Part shown: positions 53,443 to 60,430 of the stretch, piece after piece | How positions within the stretch are numbered: the stretch's first letter is position 1 | Layout of the letters: each line of letters starts with the position of its first letter | From: Paenibacillus larvae subsp. larvae | GTDB taxonomy: Bacteria; Bacillota; Bacilli; Paenibacillales; NBRC-103111 | Length of the DNA stretch: 64,000 nucleotides | Assembly: GCF_002003265.1 (NCBI RefSeq) | Contig: NZ_CP019687.1 | Span: 2,356,001-2,420,000 of the forward strand | Direction: 5' to 3' | The notes under the pieces: model-generated | Told to the model about the DNA's origin: nothing | The model's database searches: none | Seen by the model: the letters and a program-made list of their open reading frames with translations, nothing else | Made by a program: the position numbers and the translations under genes

Positions 53443-53528
53443 AAAAAGGCTTAAAGTTACACAAATTCCCGATAAACAGGAACTTATAACCTTAAGCCTC
53501 ATTGCTTACATGAACTACACCTTTGTAG
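53443..53528 (-). promoter_or_regulatory. EutV dual-hairpin antiterminator and terminator before eutA
   Basis: Minus strand P1 is CTAC-AAAGGT-GTAG (53528-53515), P2 is AAGC-AATGAG-GCTT (53507-53494) with a seven-base linker. Both hexaloops have A at position 1 and G at position 4, the ANTAR recognition rule. P2 overlaps the 5' arm of a terminator, GGCTTAAGGTT with AACTTTAAGCCTTTTT (53498-53443), so the two are mutually exclusive. Confidence 0.87.
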
Positions 53529-53541
53529 CCCTTCTATATAT

Positions 53542-54966
53542 TTATTTTTTAAAAGTAAACATCACGGTTGTTCCATTGGTATTGGAACTAATGTCAAGTT
53601 TGCCTTTCAGCTTGTCTTTCACATAACTGTGAACAATGGATAATCCCAAGCTTTTATGTGATTGTTTGCCGGGAGGAAATCCTTGTCCGTCATCCGTTAC
53701 GGCTACAGTCACTAAGCCGCTTTCCAAAAGCACATTCACCGTAACATTGCCATCCGTACAATCGCCAAAGGCATGCTCATAACAATTTTGCAGAAGCTCG
53801 TTGACAATAAGCGCAATCGCCACTGTACGGTCACTGTCCAGACAGATGCTTTGATTAGCCTTCATCCCGATGTGGATATTTTTGCTGTCTACAAAACACC
53901 GTTGGATATTTGAAGCGATAAGTTGAATAACGTCAAGCAAATCCACCTGGGCTTCAATTTCCTTCGATAACAGATCATGGGTAGCTGCAATGGCCAAAAC
54001 CCGGCTTACACTTTCAGTTAAACTTTTTTTAGCTTCCCGGCTTTCACATTGCCGTGCCTGAATGCGGAGCAATGAAGCCACTGTCTGCAAATTGTTTTTT
54101 ACCCGGTGGTGAATTTCACGGATAGCCACGGATTTGGAGACGATCTCCGCTTCCTTGTTCCTGATTTCCGTAACGTCATGCAGGATGACGCCTACACGAA
54201 AATCCCGCTCTGTGATAAACACTCTTTTGACCTGGTAATAATAGCCCGCCACCTGTACCTCTGCCGATAATGGACAAGATGGTAAAGACGAATACTCGCT
54301 CATTACTTGTGCAAAGGTAGTTTGATCCAGAGAAAGGTTGTCATAATGCAATCCCTGAATATCTTCCAGATAACCGAGACGCCGGTAGTAGAGGTCAGCC
54401 TTTTTGTTCTTCAGCTTCACAAATCCATGCTTGTCGAAAATCAGGACAGCATCTTCCAGCTGATTAATTATGGACTCGTTAAACCGGAGCATGGCGGTCA
54501 GGGTTGAAGACATTTCGCCTTCTTCATGTGGTGTTCCGGCCGAACCGAAGTGAGCTTGAATATTTTCACTTACATCCCGTTCGTAGATAACGACCCCAAT
54601 GACTGCATCCCGATGTTTGATCGGATAAACAGTCTGTCTGACCAGATGATTTTCCTGAGTATTCGCTACAAGCCCCTGGGATAAGATTCCCGTCTCCAAT
54701 GTCCTGAGGACTCCGGGTTCGTTTTCCCGAAGCGCCCTTTCTCCCACAACCGAACGTTTATACAGCGATTTGCCGGTTCCAGGAGGACAATGGTATACGA
54801 CAATAGCATCGTTGGTAATACGGGACAAGACATCAATGAATACGTCATCCCGTTCATCGGATGATTCGAAAGACCCGGCAACTTCAATGATCCTGCCGAT
54901 TTCTTCATCTGTCAGACGGGTATGCTTGCTGCAAAGACGGACAATCTGCTCCCTAACCTTAGTCAT
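53542..54966 (-). CDS. eutW: EutW ethanolamine-sensing histidine kinase
   Basis: Soluble-looking sensor of 474 residues. The N-terminal ligand region spans about residues 1-150 (FIDVLSRITNDAIVVYHCPP), then a PAS-like segment (LEDAVLIFDKHGFVKLKNKK), then a HisKA_2/HWE-type phosphoacceptor AIREIHHRVKNNLQTVASLL (His) and ATPase motifs IALIVNELLQNCYEHAFGDC (N box) and VAVTDDGQGFPPG with SLGLSIVHSYV. Its ATG at 54966 overlaps the eutV stop (ATGACTAA), so the two-component pair is translationally coupled. It phosphorylates EutV when ethanolamine is bound. Confidence 0.94.
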   Translation of the reverse strand: MTKVREQIVRLCSKHTRLTDEEIGRIIEVAGSFESSDERDDVFIDVLSRITNDAIVVYHCPPGTGKSLYKRSVVGERALRENEPGVLRTLETGILSQGLVANTQENHLVRQTVYPIKHRDAVIGVVIYERDVSENIQAHFGSAGTPHEEGEMSSTLTAMLRFNESIINQLEDAVLIFDKHGFVKLKNKKADLYYRRLGYLEDIQGLHYDNLSLDQTTFAQVMSEYSSLPSCPLSAEVQVAGYYYQVKRVFITERDFRVGVILHDVTEIRNKEAEIVSKSVAIREIHHRVKNNLQTVASLLRIQARQCESREAKKSLTESVSRVLAIAATHDLLSKEIEAQVDLLDVIQLIASNIQRCFVDSKNIHIGMKANQSICLDSDRTVAIALIVNELLQNCYEHAFGDCTDGNVTVNVLLESGLVTVAVTDDGQGFPPGKQSHKSLGLSIVHSYVKDKLKGKLDISSNTNGTTVMFTFKK

Positions 54967-55531
54967 AGGAAATGACGATCGTTGCTGCAATTTCCATCAT
55001 CGGACACCGCCGATCCATGCTTAATTTGCGAATCATCTGGTAGGCCTCGTCTTCGGTACAACCATTCTCTTTCATTAAAATGCCTTTAGCTTTTTCAATT
55101 GCCTTGCGCTCTTCCATCTTCTGATTAAGCTTCGTCAGGTTTTGCTCCAGTTTACGGATCTCCTTCCCTTTGGCAATCATAACCTCAACCATGGGGATCA
55201 GAGATTTCTCATCAAGCGGTTTCACCAGATAACCAAGCGCACCGATAGAGGATGCCTTTTCAATCGTCTGTTTGTCGCTGAATGCGGTCAATAAGAGGAC
55301 CCCACCCGCCAGTTGCTCGGTGATAATTCGTTTTCCTGCTTTTAACCCATCCAGGATCGGCATTTGAATATCCATAATGACCAGTTCGGGCAGATGCTTT
55401 TTGCATAATTCGATGGCTTCAAACCCATCTGAAGCTTCCCCTACAACATCGTAGTCCGCTTCTTCAAGCATCGCACGAATATCCATTCTTGTAATAGGTT
55501 CGTCGTCGACTATTACAATTTTTCCATTCAT
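54959..55531 (-). CDS. eutV: EutV response regulator with ANTAR RNA-binding domain
   Basis: Antitermination factor of 190 residues. Receiver domain: acidic pocket IVIVDDEPITRMD, phosphoacceptor Asp in LVIMDIQMPILDGLKAG, Lys in GYLVKPLDEKS. A coiled linker (MIAKGKEIRKLEQNLTKLNQ) leads to the C-terminal ANTAR domain (AIEKAKGILMKENGCTEDEA, YQMIRKLSMDRRCPMMEIAA). When phosphorylated by EutW it dimerises and binds pairs of A/G hexaloop hairpins, three sets of which precede eutG, eutS and eutA here. Confidence 0.96.
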   Translation of the reverse strand: MNGKIVIVDDEPITRMDIRAMLEEADYDVVGEASDGFEAIELCKKHLPELVIMDIQMPILDGLKAGKRIITEQLAGGVLLLTAFSDKQTIEKASSIGALGYLVKPLDEKSLIPMVEVMIAKGKEIRKLEQNLTKLNQKMEERKAIEKAKGILMKENGCTEDEAYQMIRKLSMDRRCPMMEIAATIVISYD

Positions 55532-55604
55532 GTGTCATGCACCTCATTGTTTACCGATATTTGCTTGTTATCCCGTGAACCCCGCTATTCAGTTATAAAA
55601 CGGA

Positions 55605-55666
55605 ATCAATTTCGTAAAATAACCGGTGAGCGTTTAATGGAGAAGATTTAGATAAATACGGTTCAG
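55605..55666 (+). repeat. Dispersed copy of a decayed coding fragment (copy 2)
   Basis: Matches the complementary strand of 29859-29920 with about seven differences in 62 bases. Here the frame has stops (ESIS-stop-NNR-stop) before AFNGEDLDKYGSD. It lies in the 235-base gap between eutP and eutV, next to AT-rich palindromes (AGATATATATCT at 55668-55679). Confidence 0.65.
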
Positions 55667-55766
55667 ATAGATATATATCTAATTTATATATATCTATTTA
55701 TATATATTATACCAGTTATTATATCATTTCGGATGGTGATCCAAGTTATGAAATTGATTCAAACAG

Positions 55767-56198
55767 CTACTCTCTCAAATAGGCCTCAAGCTCGTCCAAT
55801 CCCAGATTCTCCACGGAAGAAATCCGGAAAATGGGTGAGGCCCCGGCGGCCTGCAAGTATTCCGCTGCCTTTGCAATATCCTCATCAGACTCCGCCAGTT
55901 CGATCTTGGTTACAATGCCAATGACCGGTTTGGCAAATGCTGTAGCAAAGGACGGAGGAAAATAGCTTTCTTCGTTTGTGCAATCTTGCACAAGGCCGAT
56001 TACATCAGCATCAACGCTTGTAACAAGAAGCATTCTGTATAAAGAACGGTTTTCAATGCACTCCCCGGGCGTATCTATGGCTTGCTCAAAATTCTCAATC
56101 GCCTGTGTCTTTTTGTAGGCAAGCTCCTGACCGTGCAGCCGTTGACATAACGTGGTCTTACCAGAGCCTGTACTCCCGGCTAATATCAACTTCTTCAT
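55767..56198 (-). CDS. eutP: EutP P-loop protein
   Basis: Small Ras-like P-loop protein of 143 residues: Walker A ILAGSTGSGKTTLCQRL, switch-like AIDTPGECIENRSLYRMLL and the base-recognition region IGIVTKIELAESDEDI (TKxEL/D). EutP/PduV are microcompartment-associated; the enteric EutP has reported acetate kinase activity. Eleven bases after eutS. A 235-base gap with no eut leader structure separates it from eutV. Confidence 0.93.
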   Translation of the reverse strand: MKKLILAGSTGSGKTTLCQRLHGQELAYKKTQAIENFEQAIDTPGECIENRSLYRMLLVTSVDADVIGLVQDCTNEESYFPPSFATAFAKPVIGIVTKIELAESDEDIAKAAEYLQAAGASPIFRISSVENLGLDELEAYLRE

Positions 56199-56209
56199 GG
56201 CAGTTTCCC

Positions 56210-56562
56210 CTACGTTCTCGTAATGGCAGCAGCCGAAAATCCGAGAATGTTCTGCAAACCATTCAGTACTTCATTCACAGCTGAATCAACGGATGAAACA
56301 TCGCCCGTTATAACCAGGGAGCCACTGAAACGATCGACAAAACCGATCTGAACGCCGGCTGCCTTGGTTGCAATGTCCGCCCCAATAATGGAGGCTTCGC
56401 TTGGGGTTATCGTCATAATGCCAATGGCATCCTGCACATCCGTCCCCAATCCCAGCTTCTTGTAAATGTCCTTGTTGGATTGGCAATAATGTGAGCCAAG
56501 GTTACCTGTTTCCCGGGCACGTACTCCTGAATGACGCGCTGCTTTTCATCTTGCTGGTTCAT
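56210..56562 (-). pseudogene. eutS: EutS bent-hexamer shell protein, frameshifted
   Basis: Normally a single-BMC shell protein of about 117 residues forming a bent hexamer at facet edges. ATG 56562 opens [20 protein letters not shown] and IIANP; then one base is missing (CCA-ACAAGG for CCA-AAC-AAG-G, near 56474). The adjacent frame continues [40 protein letters not shown] to the stop at 56210. As given, the first frame ends after RMPLAL. The rest of the locus looks intact, so this is either a recent lesion or a sequence error. Confidence 0.88.
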
Positions 56563-56604
56563 CCCTTATCCCATCCCATCAAAAAAACACGTGATTAAAG
56601 CCAT

Positions 56605-56692
56605 AAAAAAACATAAAGGCTTCTTAAAAAATTCACACGGAAATTTTAAGAAGCCTCTTCGCTTTACTTGTTATACAACACGCCATTGTGCT
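56605..56692 (-). promoter_or_regulatory. EutV dual-hairpin antiterminator and terminator before eutS
   Basis: P1 is AGCAC-AATGGC-GTGTT (56692-56677), with A1 and G4 in the hexaloop. P2 is AAGC-GAAGAG-GCTT (56664-56651), with G4 but G instead of A at loop position 1, a deviation. P2 overlaps the terminator GGCTTCTTAAAA...TTTTAAGAAGCC followed by TTTATGTTTTTTT (56655-56605). Confidence 0.8.
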
Positions 56693-56705
56693 ATCTTTAT
56701 CTCAT

Positions 56706-56735
56706 AATATATTTGATTTAAGCAAACGTTGTCAA
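56706..56735 (-). promoter_or_regulatory. Promoter of eutS-eutP transcript
   Basis: Minus strand TTGACA (56735-56730), 18 bases, TATATT (56711-56706), just upstream of the dual hairpin. It partly overlaps the region just after the eutG stop. Confidence 0.65.
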
Positions 56736-56746
56736 TGCGGTAAATT

Positions 56747-57886
56747 TTATTGATACATTTTGTTCAAAATTCCGATCACATCCGCGTCTGACGGAACACG
56801 CGGATTGGTTGCTGTACATCCGTCCTTCAGCGCACCTTGGGCAATGGCCTCCTGCATTTCTTCCAAAGTACTGTATGCAATATTGCAGTCTTTTAATGTT
56901 TGCGGCATCTTCAATTGCTTCTGCAGCTGTTTAATCGCCTGGACCAGACTGCGTACCCCGCTTCGGGAATTGGAAGCCGGCAGCCCTAAGCTTCTGGAGA
57001 TCTCCGCATATCTTGCAGCCGCAGCATTGCCTTCATCTTTGCCGTATCCCGGCTTGTAATCAGCATTAAATTCAATCACATGCGGCAATAATAGCGAGTT
57101 CATCCGGCCATGGGCAATCTTGAATTTGGCTCCTGCCACATGGGCAATCCCATGGTTAAGTCCAAGTGAAGCAATATTGAAAGCCATACCGGCCAGACAC
57201 GATGCGTTATGCATCTTCTCACGCGCTTCGAGATCACTGCCGTCCTTGTGGGCTTTGGGCAGATAGGCAAACACAAGCTTGAGCGCTTTTTCCGCCAGGG
57301 CATCGGAAATATCATTGGCTTTGGTGGACACATAGGCTTCAATGGCGTGGGTCAATACGTCCATTCCCGTATCAGCCGTGATGAAATCCGGAACACTCTT
57401 GACCAGTTCAGGGTCCAAAATAGCTTCTTCCGGCAGCATGTCATGAGAAACAAGAGGATACTTGATATTCTTCTTCTTGTCGCTGATGACCGAAAAAGAA
57501 GTGACTTCGGAACCGGTGCCGCTCGTTGTCGGAATGGCCACGAAAGGGATATCCTGCTGGTTCATCAGTTTTTTGGCAAAGATCTTCATCGCCTTGGCCG
57601 CATCAATAGCAGAACCTCCGCCCACGGCTATGATCATATCGGTGTTAAACGAGCTGAGTGCTTCCAAACCTTCTGTCACGACCTCGATTGGCGGGTCCGG
57701 CACGATATTGCTGAAAATGTACTGTTTGTTGCTTTCGTGCAGTCTCTCGAACAGCAGATTAATCATGCCGGATTTCACCATGAACGGATCGGTAACGACA
57801 AATATTCGTTTGTTGCGTAATTCCGTTAGCCGGTCTAACGCACCTTGCCCCATATAGATATCGGTTTTAAAAGAAATTTTATCCAT
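56747..57886 (-). CDS. eutG: Iron-dependent alcohol dehydrogenase EutG
   Basis: Reduces acetaldehyde to ethanol and regenerates NAD+ for EutE; 379 residues of the group III Fe-ADH family. The nucleotide loop MIIAVGGGSAIDAAKAM, AIPTTSGTGSEVTSFSVI, and Fe ligands in DTGMDVLTHAIEAYVS (Asp, His), GLNHGIAHVAGAKFKIAHGR (two His) are all present. First gene of the minus-strand eut series, controlled by its own promoter and a EutV leader. Confidence 0.96.
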   Translation of the reverse strand: MDKISFKTDIYMGQGALDRLTELRNKRIFVVTDPFMVKSGMINLLFERLHESNKQYIFSNIVPDPPIEVVTEGLEALSSFNTDMIIAVGGGSAIDAAKAMKIFAKKLMNQQDIPFVAIPTTSGTGSEVTSFSVISDKKKNIKYPLVSHDMLPEEAILDPELVKSVPDFITADTGMDVLTHAIEAYVSTKANDISDALAEKALKLVFAYLPKAHKDGSDLEAREKMHNASCLAGMAFNIASLGLNHGIAHVAGAKFKIAHGRMNSLLLPHVIEFNADYKPGYGKDEGNAAAARYAEISRSLGLPASNSRSGVRSLVQAIKQLQKQLKMPQTLKDCNIAYSTLEEMQEAIAQGALKDGCTATNPRVPSDADVIGILNKMYQ

Positions 57887-57911
57887 GCAGGCACCTCCAA
57901 TGTAAGTTTCA

Positions 57912-57988
57912 GGAAAATAAAAAAGAGACTTTTAAAAGAACGAATTCCTTTAAAAGCCTCTTTGCTTATATGTACACGTCATTGTGCA
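57912..57988 (-). promoter_or_regulatory. EutV dual-hairpin antiterminator and terminator before eutG
   Basis: P1 is TGCAC-AATGAC-GTGTA (57988-57973), P2 is AAGC-AAAGAG-GCTT with a five-to-six-base linker. Both hexaloops have A1 and G4. P2 overlaps the terminator arm GAGGCTTTTAAAG, which pairs with CTTTTAAAAGTCTC followed by TTTTTTATTTT (57961-57912). A textbook ANTAR-controlled leader. Confidence 0.88.
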
Positions 57989-58016
57989 GCTTGCTGTCAT
58001 TTGATTGTCGTCTATT

Positions 58017-58046
58017 AGTTTACACCCTTATTCAGTAAAACGTCAA
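58017..58046 (-). promoter_or_regulatory. Promoter of eutG
   Basis: Minus strand TTGACG (58046-58041), 18 bases, TAAACT (58022-58017), about 30 bases upstream of P1. Confidence 0.55.
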
Positions 58047-58088
58047 CCTGTTGTTGCTTAATGCCATCTTATGCAAAAGGCAGATGAT

Positions 58089-58443
58089 AAAAAAAAGGGG
58101 ATACACGCCATTGTGTATCACATTCTTCTTCGTTGAAGAATCTACCCGTTTCCTTGCTGTACATCCTTGTACATGTTTGGCGCCGCCGCCAGGCCATACC
58201 CCCGACAACATTGTCGGGACACCCTCTTTCCAATAAAAAAAGCCTAGAGGCGATAATCGTCACACTAGACTTCTAAACCACCACTTTCGCCTCGAAGCGG
58301 TTGGTTGCTCAAAGTTTCTAGGCAAAAGACCTGACTTAAGACCGGTATCCGGTCTATCACAGTGGCGGGACCGCGTTGGATTTGCACCAAACTTCCATTG
58401 CCTAAAACTTTTATATTGTGGCATGACGTGAATGTTACCATTC
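58089..58443 (-). ncRNA. EutX/Rli55-like riboswitch-controlled, EutV-sequestering sRNA
   Basis: From a promoter at 58477-58450 the RNA begins with a cobalamin riboswitch (58415-58264), passes a conditional terminator (GAGGCGA...TCGCCTC with TTTTTTT, ending near 58233), and continues into three hexaloop hairpins: CCCGAC-AATGTT-GTCGGG (58218-58201), TGTAC-AAGGAT-GTACA (58173-58158), GATACAC-AATGGC-GTGTATC (58119-58100), the last followed by CCCTTTTTTTT as final terminator. All three loops have A1 and G4. In Enterococcus EutX and Listeria Rli55 the same layout lets B12 shorten the RNA and free EutV. No coding frame is present. Confidence 0.82.
58264..58415 (-). promoter_or_regulatory. Cobalamin riboswitch aptamer and expression platform
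   Basis: Diagnostic core GGTGCAAATCC...GCGGTCCCGCCACTGTGA is at 58393-58355, and the B12 box-like AAGTCAGGTCTTTTGCC at 58339-58323. The 3' side GAGGCGAAAG can pair with TCGCCTC to terminate. It controls the sRNA rather than a gene: no coding sequence follows before the terminators. Confidence 0.88.
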
Positions 58444-58449
58444 GAGAAC

Positions 58450-58477
58450 ATTATAGCATATAGAAATAATTTGGCAA
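58450..58477 (-). promoter_or_regulatory. Promoter of the riboswitch sRNA
   Basis: Minus strand TTGCCA (58477-58472), 16 bases, TATAAT (58455-58450). Three 12-bp repeats lie across and upstream of its -35. Confidence 0.7.
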
Positions 58478-58504
58478 ATCATTTGACAAATTATTTGGCA
58501 GATT
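58469..58504. repeat. Three 12-bp tandem repeats over the sRNA -35 region
   Basis: ATTTGGCAAATC, ATTTGACAAATT and ATTTGGCAGATT are head to tail. Each is close to a palindrome (ATTTG-CAAAT), so they could be operator half-sites or simple duplication. Confidence 0.65.
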
Positions 58505-58696
58505 ATTCGCTGTTGTCCAATTGAGGCTGAAGTTTTGGAGACTCGATAACGGAATGTCTTTTCTTGCTCATTATCCTTCTCCTTTTTTAGAAAGATATTA
58601 TCCCTGTCGTATTTTTTTGCTAAAATCCTCTCATCCATAAAATTATAGCAAATTAAAAAGCTGAGAATGATAGTTTTTTCCTCGTAGAAAAATATA

Positions 58697-58741
58697 AGGC
58701 CCGTCCTTAAGCAAATTATGTGCATTGGGGAGGGCCCTTGT
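58697..58741 (-). terminator. Hairpin after the CotF-like genes
   Basis: Minus strand AAGGGCCCTCC and GGACGGGCCTT pair imperfectly, then ATATTTTT. Confidence 0.5.
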
Positions 58742-58767
58742 TGTAAAGTAAAACGTTTTTCTGGAAT

Positions 58768-59071
58768 TCAGGAACGATTCATTAAATTTAAAGTCTTCTG
58801 GGCATTCTGGATATCCATTTGGATTTGTTCATTTACATTAAAGGGATGGTACATGCCTTTATTCAGCATGTAATCCGTTATTTTCTGGTGCATAGTGATC
58901 GCTGTATCCAGATGGTTTTTCAGAACTGATCTGACTTCCGGAGTAGTGGCTTCAGTTAAAGCAGTAGCCAAGATCTTTAACACCGGATTTTGAGGCAATA
59001 AGGAAATCGGATGCGATAACCTGTTCAGTTATTACATTCATACCGGTTAAATTCTCTACAGTGGTGCTCAT
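58768..59071 (-). pseudogene. CotF-like spore coat protein, frameshifted
   Basis: ATG 59071 opens STTVENLTGMNVITEQVIAS, DFLIASKSGVKDL; the adjacent frame from about 58967 continues ATALTEATTPEVRSVLKNHL, DTAITMHQKITDYMLNKGMY. Together, about 100 residues, they match the ferritin-like CotF family (ASDFLxxAKSGVKxxAxAxTEAATPEVR). One extra base (CTTGGCT for CTTGCT-type reading) breaks it. It follows the smaller coat gene on the same strand in a two-gene operon. Confidence 0.8.
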
Positions 59072-59089
59072 TTTTATGTTTTCTCCTTT

Positions 59090-59293
59090 CTAAATATGGG
59101 GTCGGGATAATAATCCCTGATAGTCTTGAATTGCTTTTGCAGAATGCTGAATATCTTCTTGCAAAAGACTTTTAAGCGCCGGATCAGAAACCAGTCCCTG
59201 CATAGCAACCGATTTTGTCATACAGGTATTTTTAAAGGTAAGGAGCTCATGTACTTCCAATGTTTCGTGTACGGCAAGGCCTTGTTGTGCCAT
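59090..59293 (-). CDS. Small spore coat-associated protein
   Basis: Protein of 67 residues (QQGLAVHETLEVHELLTFKN, TCMTKSVAMQGLVSDPALKS, LLQEDIQHSAKAIQDYQGLL). The start HETLEVHELL matches the coat protein at 6598 and other CotF-associated proteins of Paenibacillus and Bacillus. AAAGGAGGTGA is ten bases upstream of ATG 59293. Eighteen bases separate it from the frameshifted CotF-like gene; such pairs are usually made in the mother cell. Confidence 0.85.
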   Translation of the reverse strand: MAQQGLAVHETLEVHELLTFKNTCMTKSVAMQGLVSDPALKSLLQEDIQHSAKAIQDYQGLLSRPHI

Positions 59294-59477
59294 TATAACG
59301 ATTCACCTCCTTTAAACCATGAATTTATTATCCGCCCGTGCAAATAAGGATATTCAATTTAAATTGGTAAAATAAAACATGAAAAAGCTATGAAGAAATA
59401 GGATCAGGCTGAAATAAAATTGGGGATGTTTGGAGAAGCTAATAAACAATAACTGTCAGAAAAGAGGTCAAAAATTG

Positions 59478-59822
59478 ATGAATAAATTTCTAATTAAAGT
59501 ATTGTTAAACGGAATCGTAGTCATTCCCCTGCTTATGTGGTATACAGAAGCTACTTTTGTAGGGGCAGCCACAGCTGCCGTTATTTTGTCAGTCATTGCT
59601 TATCTAATAGGAGATCAAATCGTCCTTAGGTACACTAACAATACAGTTGCTACCATTGTGGATGCCGTTGTCGCTTTGTTTTATCTTTGGCTGGTAGCCC
59701 GCTATGCCAACTGGTCATTGTCAGTAGGGGAACTGCTTACGGTCGTTATCGTACTCGGTGTAGTAGAAATCGGATTTCACCGCTTTTTAGGACAGACTTC
59801 TGTTAATAAAGAGGCTCGATAA
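59478..59822 (+). CDS. DUF2512 (YndM-like) membrane protein
   Basis: Protein of 114 residues with four TM helices: FLIKVLLNGIVVIPLLMWYT, GAATAAVILSVIAYLIGDQI, VATIVDAVVALFYLWLVARY and LLTVVIVLGVVEIGFHRFLG. The YndM/DUF2512 signature GDxxvLrytnN and AxxvD is seen. AAAGAGG precedes ATG 59478. Function unknown; common in spore formers. Confidence 0.85.
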   Translation: MNKFLIKVLLNGIVVIPLLMWYTEATFVGAATAAVILSVIAYLIGDQIVLRYTNNTVATIVDAVVALFYLWLVARYANWSLSVGELLTVVIVLGVVEIGFHRFLGQTSVNKEAR

Positions 59823-59872
59823 TTATTGGGAGCTTAATAAATACAGCTTCTAAACAAAAAAGAAACGAAGAC

Positions 59873-60220
59873 TCAGTATACATGTAAAATTGAAGAAAAG
59901 TGAAGCCACTGCATGCTTTCCTGACACTTTAACAAAATCTTCTCCTCCCGCAGGTCCAGCTTTATAATTACGCCGCTGTACTCCCGGTTCTTATATATTC
60001 CATAAGTAACAACCGTGATTACTGTGCTGCTTTCAAATGCTTCTGAAAGGATTTCAGAGAGTTCATGAACGCGTTTCTCCTGTTTCTTGTGATTCTCGCG
60101 TTTCTCAGTAGCTACCTGCCGTCTATACTGCATAATTTGCCGGACCACCCATTCTTTCTTTTCCAGAGGAATGGAGCGGGAGGCTTCATAGAGAACATAT
60201 TCAGACAAATTCTTAGTCAC
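59873..60220 (-). CDS. YolD-like protein
   Basis: Protein of 115 residues of the YolD type, usually encoded beside the Y-family polymerase UvrX/YqjW and induced by DNA damage. Seen are an N-terminal helical region rich in Lys/Glu (YRRQVATEKRENHKKQEKRV) and the beta-rich YolD core (VVTYGIYKNREYSGVIIKLD, LLKCQESMQWLHFSSILHVY). No polymerase gene is adjacent, so this is an orphan copy. A LexA-type SOS box lies 27 bases upstream of the start, overlapping the promoter. Confidence 0.82.
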   Translation of the reverse strand: MTKNLSEYVLYEASRSIPLEKKEWVVRQIMQYRRQVATEKRENHKKQEKRVHELSEILSEAFESSTVITVVTYGIYKNREYSGVIIKLDLREEKILLKCQESMQWLHFSSILHVY

Positions 60221-60247
60221 GGCAATCCCTTCCTTGCTTCATAATAG

Positions 60248-60267
60248 GAACATTTGTTCTCATTATA
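60248..60267 (-). promoter_or_regulatory. SOS (LexA) box and -10 of the YolD-like gene
   Basis: GAAC-ATTT-GTTC (60248-60259) fits the Bacillus LexA core GAACNNNNGTTC, immediately downstream of the minus-strand -10 TATAAT (60267-60262). Confidence 0.75.
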
Positions 60268-60296
60268 ACATTTTTTCCCTTTTGTTGGGAAAATAA

Positions 60297-60430
60297 AATG
60301 TTATGATGAAAGTGCCCCTAAAAAATGTATTAAGGGAGGTGGTTTTTTATGAGCCATTTGGAAGTTCCCAATATATCTTGAATGTTTATTTATCGTCCGC
60401 TTCCATGTTCGTTTTTTCACAATTCTTAAG
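60297..60430 (+). repeat. Leader-like duplicated element, copy 1, with 10-codon ORF
   Basis: Promoter TTTTGT, 16 bases, TATGAT; then AAGGGAGGTGGTT and a tiny frame ATG 60349 to TGA 60381 (MSHLEVPNIS); then TCGTCCGCTTCCATGTT...TTTTTTCACAA-CTTA. A hairpin with AATGCCTTTTTTCTTTG follows at 60450-60481. Shares order and much sequence with copy 2 at 60730-60868. Confidence 0.6.
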
